Assembly (NCBI GenBank): GCA_040007895.1
Contig: JBDTUE010000186.1
Span: 1-8,436, forward strand
Source: JADJLQ01 sp040007895
GTDB taxonomy: Bacteria; Bacteroidota; Bacteroidia; Chitinophagales; Saprospiraceae
Direction: 5' to 3'
DNA length: 8,436 bases
This document shows, piece by piece, positions 1 through 6,327 of this stretch. Under the pieces are notes generated by a model, which saw nothing but the letters and a program-made list of their open reading frames with translations, did no database searches and was not told the origin of the DNA. Position numbers and translations under genes: made by a program. Within the stretch, counting starts at the first letter, position 1, and the number at the start of each line of letters is the position of its first letter.

Positions 1-923
1 GCCATTTTATCAGCAACTATTTTTAATGCTTTTTTGCCGGCATCACTTAATTGAGTAAAAGGGATTTTTTGCAAAGAATCTGCCTGCTCTGGTTTCAACC
101 CCAAAACATTTAATACTTCTGCCGTAATTTTTTGCGTTTCTGATTTCTCCAACATCGCCGTTCTAAACGCCCCGCTTTCATTGATTGCTTTATGAAAAAG
201 CCCTTTAGCAGAAGGCATTGCCATTAATGTATTCACTTTTGCGCCACCACCCGATTGGCCAAAAATGGTAATATTATTGGGATCGCCACCAAAATTTTCA
301 ATATTATTTTTTACCCATTGCAGTGCCGCCACGATATCTGCTATACTATTATTGGCAGAGGTTTTATATTTTTCGCCGTAAGCAGATAAATCTAAAAAGC
401 CCAGAATATTTAGACGGTGATTAATGGACACAATCACTACATCTCCTTTTTTACTAAGGTTTTCTCCATCATAAGAAGGAAGCTCCTGTGATGAACCTGC
501 AGTAAAACCGCCGCCATGTATCCAAAATAGTACAGGTCGTTTTTTTGCCGGTGTTATTGCAGGTGTCCAAACATTTAATACTAAACAATTTTCATTTGTA
601 TAACCCCAATCGTGATGAAAAATAAATTCTCCTTCATCCTGCACAGATACAGTAGGGTCTTGTAAAGGGGCTACGGGCCCATATACTAATGAGCTGCGTA
701 CACCTTGCCAGGGCTTTACTTTTTGTGGAGCCATAAATCGTTCGGCTTGTGCATACGGAATACCTTTGTAGGTAAATATTCCATTGTGTGTATAGCCCCG
801 CACCTGTCCCGACTCGGTATTGGTAACAGCTTTATCATTACTTACCACAATAGGTTGGGCAATTAAATTTTTGCTTAAAAAGCAAAGCGAAAGAACGAAG
901 AAAAAGGAGATGACTTTTTTCAT
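1..923 (-). CDS. Type-B carboxylesterase, exported (C-terminus cut by window edge)
   Basis: The reading frame is open from the ATG at 921-923 to the window edge and gives 307 residues; the family is usually about 500-550 residues, so the C-terminal part with the catalytic His lies outside. Residues 1-22 look like a Sec signal peptide (MKK start, hydrophobic core, cleavage near LIAQ), so the enzyme should act in the periplasm or outside. Family landmarks appear in order: the ESGQVRGY N-terminal strand (37-44), KGIPYAQAERF (53-63), NENCLVLNVW (110-119, the usual EDCLxLNV block), the oxyanion-hole segment HGGGF (136-140), and the nucleophile elbow GQSGGG with Ser224 (222-227). It should hydrolyse carboxylic esters by the alpha/beta-hydrolase mechanism; the natural substrate cannot be read from this. 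Family is sure, substrate unknown. The next gene upstream is over 550 bases away, so it probably has its own promoter. Confidence 0.93.
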   Translation of the reverse strand, partial: MKKVISFFFVLSLCFLSKNLIAQPIVVSNDKAVTNTESGQVRGYTHNGIFTYKGIPYAQAERFMAPQKVKPWQGVRSSLVYGPVAPLQDPTVSVQDEGEFIFHHDWGYTNENCLVLNVWTPAITPAKKRPVLFWIHGGGFTAGSSQELPSYDGENLSKKGDVVIVSINHRLNILGFLDLSAYGEKYKTSANNSIADIVAALQWVKNNIENFGGDPNNITIFGQSGGGAKVNTLMAMPSAKGLFHKAINESGAFRTAMLEKSETQKITAEVLNVLGLKPEQADSLQKIPFTQLSDAGKKALKIVADKM

Positions 924-983
924 GTTGATTTATTTTACGTTGTTTTTATTAAATTAGAATTTATTTATTAGAAAATTTATTAT

Positions 984-1112
984 TTAGGCGGCATCCTTAA
1001 ATACAGGCATCAATTGCTCCTTATTAGCAATGCTGGCCGCAGCATACCTGTTATGTACAATTGACCTTTTTATGGACTGGATGAATTCTAAGTAATTTTT
1101 ATCCAATTTCAC
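984..1112 (-). pseudogene. N-terminal remnant of a DUF1016/YhcG-type (PDDEXK) nuclease
   Basis: A 42-codon frame begins at GTG (1110-1112), two codons after an in-frame stop, and ends at TAA (984-986). It starts VKLDKNYLEFIQSIKRSI and continues with RYAAASIANKEQLMPVF. This pattern (xLEFIxxIKxxI, then RYxAAxxANKEQL followed by a short hydrophobic end) resembles, from memory, the N-terminus of DUF1016 proteins, where it is followed by the YFxxGK helix and, much later, a PDDEXK nuclease domain. Here the frame stops just after PVFKDAA and only AT-rich DNA follows up to the carboxylesterase, so almost all of the gene is missing. The likeliest reading is a decayed accessory gene. A chance small frame, or a short hypothetical protein, cannot be excluded. 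Confidence 0.4.
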
Positions 1113-1441
1113 AAATCAAAAATTTTATTTTTAAAATTCATTATCACTCAATTAATAAAAAGAAATTGAAAAATTTAAGCCGATAACAACTCAGTAATTC
1201 TTGTCAAATCAGGGATGAAATGGTTCGAAAAATGTCCGTGTATTTCAGAGATATAGACCGACCTTTTTTTGAAAAATACATTTATTCTGACGGATATAAT
1301 TTTGTGTTGAGTATCATTTAGGAAAAGTAAATTACTTAAACTTTACCATTTTTCGACCTATGAATAATGTATTGTCACTTGAGCTAAATTAGCTAAATCA
1401 GGTATAAAAATTTCAAAAAATTTACTAAGATTTAAATGAAA

Positions 1442-1480
1442 GGGTGACTTGTCCACAGGATCCCTACGGGAAAGTCACCC
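1442..1480 (-). terminator. Hairpin behind superoxide dismutase, possible terminator
   Basis: A perfect 9-bp inverted repeat (gggtgactt at 1442-1450, aagtcaccc at 1472-1480) encloses a 21-base loop that itself contains TCCC-tac-GGGA (1461-1471). It lies 14 bases beyond the stop of the superoxide dismutase gene. Read on the minus strand, the stem ends in CCC followed by TTTCATTT, a weak U tract. Position and structure fit a terminator for the operon; the nested stem also makes a mobile or repeated palindrome possible. Confidence 0.45.
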
Positions 1481-1494
1481 CTTCACTTAAGAGG

Positions 1495-2220
1495 TTACTT
1501 CATTAATTTTAAAGCACTGTCAAGTCGCAATGCAGCATTATCCCAATTTAGAATAGGAAAAAGTGCATCTACAAAGTCGGTGCGTTTATTTTTATACTTT
1601 AAATAATAAGAATGTTCCCAGACATCAATGACTAAAAGCGGTATCACTCCCCATTGGGTTAGTTTTTCATGATTTTCACATTGCAATACCGTCAAACTAT
1701 CTGAATATGGCTGATAACCTAAAATGCCCCAGCCATTTCCATCGATATTCTTTGATGTGGCCGCGATATAAGATTTTAATTTATCGTAGCTGCCAAAATT
1801 ATTTTCAATTCTTTTGAGCAACTCGCCGCCTGGTTTAGTTGGTTTGTTGGTGAGATTAGTCCAGAAAATAGAATGTAATACATGAGATGAGAAATGATAG
1901 GATAGTTTTTTAGTCCAGTAATCCACTGTTTCAAGATTGTTGGTGTCCAGGGCTTCTTTGATTTTTTTCATATCTGCATTGGCTGCTTTTACAGCACCTC
2001 CATGATGAAAAGTATAATGTAGATGCATGGTTTCAGCATCCATCGCGGGTTCCAGAAAATTTTCTGAATATGGCAAAGTCTGTTGGATAAAATTTCCATC
2101 CTTATCTACCAATTTGTCGATACCCCCTTCGGTAACTGAAGATGCAAATAAAGAATTTGAAGGAAGGATCGATGCACCTCCGAGAATAAGACTGTTTTGA
2201 AGAAATTGTTTTCTATCCAT
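1495..2220 (-). CDS. Exported Fe/Mn-family superoxide dismutase with altered gateway residue
   Basis: This 241-residue protein dismutates superoxide to oxygen and hydrogen peroxide. The four metal ligands are present: His68 (LHYTFHH), His116 (SHVLHSIFW), Asp199 and His203 (DVWEHSYY). The blocks HSIFWTNL and PLLVIDVWEHSYYLKYKNKR are of MnSOD type. Two second-sphere positions are unusual. Ala76 stands where nearly all members have the gateway tyrosine (Tyr34 in E. coli and human numbering), and His184 (CENHEKL) stands where MnSODs have the metal-tuning Gln; His at this site is known from mycobacterial FeSOD. A leader of about 28 residues precedes the domain: it starts MDRKQFL, resembling a Tat signal with Lys in place of the second Arg, and has a short hydrophobic stretch, so export is likely. 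The usual cytoplasmic enzyme is about 200 residues. It is the second gene of an operon, 4 bases after the propeller lipoprotein. Family is certain; metal and location are inferred. Confidence 0.95.
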   Translation of the reverse strand: MDRKQFLQNSLILGGASILPSNSLFASSVTEGGIDKLVDKDGNFIQQTLPYSENFLEPAMDAETMHLHYTFHHGGAVKAANADMKKIKEALDTNNLETVDYWTKKLSYHFSSHVLHSIFWTNLTNKPTKPGGELLKRIENNFGSYDKLKSYIAATSKNIDGNGWGILGYQPYSDSLTVLQCENHEKLTQWGVIPLLVIDVWEHSYYLKYKNKRTDFVDALFPILNWDNAALRLDSALKLMK

Positions 2221-2224
2221 GATT

Positions 2225-3211
2225 TTAGTTTGACGTGTAAATTAATATAGAAGCTTTGCGATTAATTCCTGTAGGTGAAGCTACTACTAAACTATTCAAC
2301 TCCGGAATGAAAAGAGAAGTCCTTGCCCCTGAATGTGTAGCTATTTTTCCATTAAATATATACGTATTTGAATCCAGTTGTTTGAATATATCCACATAAC
2401 CACCTCCACAGGTCAAATAAATTTCTTTCGTTTTTGAGTTATAAAAGATATCGTCCACATCGCTGTCGACAGGAAAAGATGAAATCGTATTTCCAGTTTG
2501 AGTGTCAATCACCAATAGTTTTGGAGCATGTCGGCAACCGATAAATAAGCGGTGATTGATCTCATCGAGGCACATCGGAAAATTTGAAAAGGCCTCTGTC
2601 ATTGGCCAGGTATCTGTAACTGCATTCTTTTCCAAATCAATGATTTCGATTTGTTTATTATCAGGAACATTCACATAGATTTTTTTTGCTGATTGGTCCA
2701 GTTGAAAAGCTTCAGGATGTGCTGAAAGTTTTATTTCTGATACTAGTTTCAAGGATCTTGCATCAATACTGCCGATGCCCCCGTCACCATACCCGACATA
2801 GATGAGTTTGTTGACAGAATCATAACGGACATTATCTGCATCACCTGATAATTTTATGGAATTTGTCTGTTGATATGTATTTGCATCTATGACCAGGCAT
2901 TCACCTGTTCCTCCATTCGAAATGAAAATGGAATTATTCTCGGTTAAATAAAAAACTCCTTGTGGTTCATTTAAATTTTTAATTGAATGGACTATTTTTT
3001 GATTTTTTAAATCAATTACTTCTACAGAATTGTTGCCGAGTGCAGCAACAAAAAGAATTTGATGCCGGCTATCATAACTTAAATGATCAATCCTTCCTTT
3101 TACCTCGGGCAAAGTAATGGAAGCCTGTAATGTCAGCATACTATTAAGTGGTTGGGTTTTACATCCCTGGAGACAAACAAAGCAAAAAATTATTAAAGGA
3201 ATTTGTTTCAT
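2225..3211 (-). CDS. YncE-like seven-bladed beta-propeller lipoprotein
   Basis: This 328-residue protein begins with a lipoprotein signal (MKQIPLIIFCFVCLQGC, lipobox LQGC with Cys17), so it should be anchored in the cell envelope, probably facing the periplasm. After it come about seven repeats of the YVTN/YncE type: a strand such as HQILFVAALGNNSVEVIDLKN, a turn, then a second strand pair. The repeats lie near residues 50-77, 92-120, 134-161, 175-202, 219-247, 260-290 and 304-326, and most carry a VID or similar core. This fits a closed seven-bladed propeller, a scaffold for binding proteins or ligands; no catalytic motif is visible and I cannot assign a partner. It is the first gene of a two-gene operon: its stop is 4 bases before the start of the exported superoxide dismutase, which suggests a shared envelope role. 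Fold confidence is high, function unknown. Confidence 0.88.
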   Translation of the reverse strand: MKQIPLIIFCFVCLQGCKTQPLNSMLTLQASITLPEVKGRIDHLSYDSRHQILFVAALGNNSVEVIDLKNQKIVHSIKNLNEPQGVFYLTENNSIFISNGGTGECLVIDANTYQQTNSIKLSGDADNVRYDSVNKLIYVGYGDGGIGSIDARSLKLVSEIKLSAHPEAFQLDQSAKKIYVNVPDNKQIEIIDLEKNAVTDTWPMTEAFSNFPMCLDEINHRLFIGCRHAPKLLVIDTQTGNTISSFPVDSDVDDIFYNSKTKEIYLTCGGGYVDIFKQLDSNTYIFNGKIATHSGARTSLFIPELNSLVVASPTGINRKASILIYTSN

Positions 3212-3551
3212 TAAATTTTGAGATTAGGATTCCAGGAGATATGATCAATCTTTTGGATGTTCTCTTGTAATCCATTTCATGACTGTAAAGGTATTTGTTT
3301 GGAGAAATAAATATTCGTTAGAAATTTTCAATTCGATTTTTTTTATTACTTGATCTCCTGTGTACCAATCGGTTTAATCTTTTATATGAGAAAAACTGGA
3401 GTTGAGTATATACCTAACTTAAAACCAGTGTATTGCGATTAAAAAGTTCACCATATGTTGAATTCAACATTTGAGATACTATTCTGTCCACCCAGGTATG
3501 GGATAAAAGACAAAAGCTACGTACTTTACCGGTGTGAAATTGCGTCCATTC
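3212..3551. promoter_or_regulatory. Divergent promoter region between the propeller/SOD operon and the antiporter
   Basis: These 340 bases separate two divergently transcribed units and must contain both promoters. A clear Bacteroidota-type promoter (TTTG, about 20 bases, TAnnTTTG) could not be assigned; on the minus strand TACCTTTA (3286-3293) is a near match to the -7 element but lacks a matching upstream TTTG. The one striking element is the palindrome at 3455-3470, described separately. No ribosome binding site is visible before either start, as usual in this phylum. Confidence 0.5.
3455..3470. promoter_or_regulatory. Perfect 16-bp palindrome, possible operator
   Basis: ATGTTGAATTCAACAT is a perfect palindrome, extended by two more pairs (CA at 3452-3453 with TG at 3472-3473) beyond one mismatch. 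It lies 81 bases before the antiporter ATG and about 240 bases from the divergent lipoprotein start. Size, symmetry and place fit the binding site of a dimeric regulator; there is no loop, so an RNA hairpin is less likely. No regulator gene lies in the window. Confidence 0.35.
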
Positions 3552-5390
3552 ATGAAATCATATCGATACCTAAAACCCATCCTTGCTATACTTTTTTTGC
3601 TATTATTATTTGCCAACCCTTTATTAGCACAGGATGATGGAGGTGAACATGGCAGTCTCATCACAAGTATAGGTATTGCTATCCTCGCTGCTACGTTTGT
3701 AGCTTATTTGGGTCATGCCGTAAAACAACCCTTGTTGTTATGTTACCTGGTGGCCGGTATTATCATTGGCCCGAATATCGGTTTTGGTTTTATCAAAAAC
3801 GTGCATGATATTGAGACGATATCTCATTTTGGATTGATCCTGCTTTTGTTTTTGATTGGACTTGAAATTGATATTAATAAACTGAAAGCGTCCGGAAAAT
3901 CACTTGTGATCAGTGGCATTTCACAGTTTCCGATAACCGCGGTCATTGGTATCGGATTTTTTTGGCTCGTTGGGTTTTCAGTTGGAGGTGGCAAATATGA
4001 TTTGATTTATATTGCAGCTTGTTGTGCCCTCAGTAGTACAGCTATCGTAGTCAAATTATTATATAGTAAGTTTGAATTAGACACGCTCGCCGGCCGCATC
4101 ACACTTGGAGTACTGGTCTTCCAGGATATTTGGGCCATTATATTGTTGGGGATACAGCCCAACCTTGCTGATCCCAATATTCTTAAAATTCTACTTTCTT
4201 TCGGTAAAGGTATTTTACTCGTATTTATGAGTTTGGCGGTGAGTAAATATATCCTCCCCAAGTTATTTAAGTCTATCGCCAAGGTACCGGAGATGGTATT
4301 AGTATCTTCATTGGCCTGGTGTTTTTTAGTTTGTGGAGGTGCTGCATTTTTTGATCTGTCTATCGAGATGGGAGCTTTGATAGCGGGTATTGCGATTTCT
4401 ACCTTTCCTTATAACCTGGATGTCATTGCCAAAGTGGTCAATATCCGCGATTTTTTCATTACCCTGTTTTTCGTTTCCCTGGGTATGCAGATACCTAATC
4501 CGATGGATAATTTGTCCATCCTGGTGATTGCAGGGGTAGCTTCTTTATTCCTTTTTCTATCGCGATTCCTTGCTGTATTTCCGGTATTGTATTATTTAAA
4601 AAATGGGCTCCGTGTCAGTCTACTCACTTCCATCAACCTGGCTCAGGTCAGTGAATTTTCTTTGGTCATCGCTTCGCTGGGTTTGGCGGCAGGCCATATT
4701 ACTCACAACACCATGTCGGTCATCATCTTTGTTTTCGTAATTACTTCTATGATTTCTACCTACATGATCAATTACAGTGATGCGATACAGAAATCCTTGT
4801 CTGGTCTGCTGAAAAAAATGGGCTTGCGGGAAATCGAAACAGTCATTCATGAAAAAGATAGCGATCCTGAAAAGGAAATAGCGCTATTAGGTTTTCACCG
4901 TATCGCCAGTTCTTTGTTGAATGATATTATTCATGTCAATAATGATTCCAAAGTAAAACTCAAAGATAAATTGGTCGTGGTTGATTTTAATCCTGAAATC
5001 CACGAGTACCTCCAGTTTATGGGTATCAAAGTAGTCTATGGGGACATTAGCCACATGGACACCTTGCATCATGCAGGTATCCATGATGTGAAAGTATTGA
5101 TTTCAACGATACCAGATACCATCCTCGTTGGTACGGATAATTTGAAAATCATTAGCCATATGAAAGACATCTGTCCCCAGGCTATGATCATAGTCACTGC
5201 TGAAAGTGTGGAGCGGGCTTTGGTGATGTATGCAGAAGGAGCAGATTATGTGTTTTTACCAAGGATACTTGCCTCGGATAAATTATTAGATATCATTGAT
5301 TTGGTTCTTAATAATCATGAGGGGGAGATGGTTCGAATTAAAGACCGGGAGATTGAAATGCTGAAGACCAGGATAGAGGTGATTCGATAG
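3552..5390 (+). CDS. Kef/CPA2-type monovalent cation:proton antiporter with RCK domain
   Basis: This 612-residue protein should exchange K+ or Na+ for protons across the inner membrane. I chose the ATG at 3552 over the GTG at 3534 because it opens a clean leader (MKSYRYLKPILAI, then LLLLFANPLLAQ); GTG would add six residues. The membrane domain (residues about 36-411) shows CPA2 landmarks: QPLLLCYLVAGIIIGP (59-74), LLLFLIGLEID, LSSTAIVVKLL, the ion-site helix FQDIW with Gln191-Asp192, GALIAGIAIS, and LFFVSLGMQI. The C-terminal part (about 443-580) reads as a TrkA-N/RCK Rossmann domain: VVVDFNPE with acidic Asp478, a GD turn (497-498), AGI, STIPD and GADYVFLP. The dinucleotide loop is degenerate: GFHRIA (447-452) replaces GxGxxG. 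A short charged helix ends the protein. The leader before TM1 is absent from classical KefB/KefC. Alone in its unit; no KefF/KefG-like partner is present. Family certain, ion and gating ligand unknown. Confidence 0.94.
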   Translation: MKSYRYLKPILAILFLLLLFANPLLAQDDGGEHGSLITSIGIAILAATFVAYLGHAVKQPLLLCYLVAGIIIGPNIGFGFIKNVHDIETISHFGLILLLFLIGLEIDINKLKASGKSLVISGISQFPITAVIGIGFFWLVGFSVGGGKYDLIYIAACCALSSTAIVVKLLYSKFELDTLAGRITLGVLVFQDIWAIILLGIQPNLADPNILKILLSFGKGILLVFMSLAVSKYILPKLFKSIAKVPEMVLVSSLAWCFLVCGGAAFFDLSIEMGALIAGIAISTFPYNLDVIAKVVNIRDFFITLFFVSLGMQIPNPMDNLSILVIAGVASLFLFLSRFLAVFPVLYYLKNGLRVSLLTSINLAQVSEFSLVIASLGLAAGHITHNTMSVIIFVFVITSMISTYMINYSDAIQKSLSGLLKKMGLREIETVIHEKDSDPEKEIALLGFHRIASSLLNDIIHVNNDSKVKLKDKLVVVDFNPEIHEYLQFMGIKVVYGDISHMDTLHHAGIHDVKVLISTIPDTILVGTDNLKIISHMKDICPQAMIIVTAESVERALVMYAEGADYVFLPRILASDKLLDIIDLVLNNHEGEMVRIKDREIEMLKTRIEVIR

Positions 5391-5399
5391 TTGAAATAG

Positions 5400-5455
5400 T
5401 AAAGATGGATCAAAGTTTGCCCATGATTAATTCTTTACAGGTCTCACCATCTTTA
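5400..5455 (+). terminator. Possible terminator of the antiporter gene
   Basis: A perfect 9-bp inverted repeat, taaagatgg (5400-5408) and ccatcttta (5447-5455), begins 10 bases after the antiporter stop and is followed by TTATTTTAT. The loop of 38 bases is longer than in a typical intrinsic terminator and the stem is AT-rich, so the call is tentative. Confidence 0.3.
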
Positions 5456-5776
5456 TTATTTTATGGGTTCAGGATAAATTAGCTGAATTAAATTCATTGC
5501 ATTGCCCTGTCCCTATTTCCATTCAATATTATTCTGCTTAAAACATGATAAATCCAAAGAATGGAAATTGGGAACCTCGCTCGTGATGTTTTACTAAAAT
5601 GCGAATCTTCCCATTCTACTTAATCGGGACTTTGGGTAATTATTTCAACTATAAAAGATTGTTCAAATTACTTTTAGCAAAATGATCTGCGTTAGGTTCC
5701 CCATAAAATGCTTAGATAATCTAAAATACTTCTACAATCTTTATCGTTTTTTGGGGTCAGGCGAAAGACATTTTCA

Positions 5777-6160
5777 CAGCTCTTGACGGGGCTTTAATTA
5801 AAGATTAGAATCTGAAACTTTATACGGATCTAGACAACTATTGTAATTATATTCAACCACGCTGTGGTTGTACCATCAGTGTTTAGTAACCCCGCATTGC
5901 ATGCGGAGTTATTAATATTAAATCCTTTCAGGATTAAGAATAAAGGATATGTCAAAAATCTGGAAGTAGTAAGGCAGAGCCTGAAAGGCTTAAATGTGAA
6001 TTAGCCACTAATTGTCGGGTGTCTCCAGGCAATTCGTGGAAATGAAAAAGTATTTTTTACAACCCTGAATGGGGTTGAATTAAAAATTACAAACAGAAAA
6101 CATTTAGAGAAATAAAATAAAAACTAGTTGGACTTTAGTCGCATGAATGGGGCTAAAGCC
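5777..6160. repeat. Cluster of short hairpins with related loops
   Basis: At least eight inverted repeats stand close together. Clear ones are caaccac-gct-gtggttg (5854-5870), a 10-bp stem with one mismatch and loop tgc (5888-5910), aatcct-ttc-aggatt (5921-5935), agcct-gaa-aggct (5978-5990), a 10-bp stem with one mismatch around a 15-base loop (6005-6039), caaccc-tgaatg-gggttg (6060-6077) and gactttagtc with ggctaaagcc (6131-6160). A weaker one is agctc with gggct (about 5778-5793). Five share a core around the loop: TGAAAGG at 5978-5990 and, on the other strand, at 5921-5935; TGAATGGGG at 6060-6077 and 6131-6160; TGACGGGG in the weak one. The stems differ in sequence but stay paired. They look like members of a dispersed palindromic repeat family; I cannot name it. 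Not CRISPR: no constant direct repeat or spacing. Confidence 0.6.
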
Positions 6161-6180
6161 AAATTATTTCGTTTTAAATT

Positions 6181-6224
6181 CCGTCCGCTTCACAAAAGTG
6201 ATCCCCTGGGGAAATGCGGGACGG
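6181..6224. repeat. Composite hairpin with two inner stems
   Basis: An outer stem ccgtccgc (6181-6188) with gcgggacgg (6216-6224, one bulged base) encloses two smaller hairpins: cac-aaaa-gtg (6191-6200) and tccc-ctg-ggga (6202-6211). The three-stem form is compact and GC-rich compared with its surroundings. It stands at the right end of the hairpin cluster. It is too short for a tRNA. It may be a repeat unit or the structural part of a small RNA; no promoter could be assigned. Confidence 0.45.
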
Positions 6225-6300
6225 TAAATGAAAGCAGGAGTTTATCAAAGGTTAGTTTGAAGTAAAGAAATTAGCAGAGCGGTATTAAGTTCCTACTGTC

Positions 6301-6319
6301 TAAGTAATCGATTAGCTTA
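6301..6319. promoter_or_regulatory. Imperfect palindrome behind the binding-protein gene
   Basis: TAATCGATTA (6305-6314) is a perfect 10-bp palindrome, extended by TAAG (6301-6304) and CTTA (6316-6319) with one extra base. It lies 8 bases after the minus-strand gene that ends at 6328. Without a loop or U tract it is a poor terminator; it could be a protein site or chance in AT-rich DNA. Confidence 0.2.
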
Positions 6320-6327
6320 AAGGCTCC

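Larger units (their letters stand above)
924..1494. other. Gene-poor gap with one gene remnant and a hairpin
   Basis: This 571-base AT-rich stretch has no intact gene that I can support. It holds the promoter side of the carboxylesterase, a 42-codon minus-strand remnant (984-1112), and a hairpin (1442-1480) behind the superoxide dismutase. Between 1113 and 1441 I see no recognisable feature apart from an open but start-less minus-strand stretch at 1175-1342. Confidence 0.6.
5391..6327. other. Long non-coding stretch with a cluster of hairpins
   Basis: These 937 bases separate two converging genes and contain no reading frame with recognisable protein character on either strand. The first half (to about 5770) is plain AT-rich DNA with some long-range pairing, for example gggaacct (5570-5577) with aggttccc (5694-5701). 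The second half (about 5777-6224) is densely filled with small inverted repeats. Converging genes need no promoters here, so this amount of structure is not explained by expression of the neighbours. Confidence 0.65.

Noticed and set aside
1175..1342. Start-less open stretch of 55 codons on the minus strand ending in HFIPDLTRITELLSA
   Set aside because: It has no ATG, GTG or TTG in a sensible place that gives a recognisable protein, and I cannot match it to a family. It could be a remnant, but a stretch of this length can arise by chance.
3534..3551. GTG at 3534 as the antiporter start
   Set aside because: It is possible, but the ATG at 3552 starts a cleaner export-type leader, and neither site has a ribosome binding site to decide for GTG.
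3455..3664. Short open frames on both strands around the antiporter start
   Set aside because: They overlap the promoter and the signal region of the antiporter, have no recognisable protein pattern, and are best explained as shadows.
5570..5701. Long-range pairing gggaacct with aggttccc as a small RNA
   Set aside because: An 8-bp pairing across more than 100 bases is common by chance, and no inner structure or promoter supports a transcript.
5777..6224. CRISPR array in the hairpin cluster
   Set aside because: There is no constant direct repeat and no regular spacing; the units are palindromes of differing stem sequence.
6181..6224. tRNA-like cloverleaf
   Set aside because: At 44 bases it is far too short, and it has no anticodon arm, T-loop sequence or CCA-side acceptor pattern.
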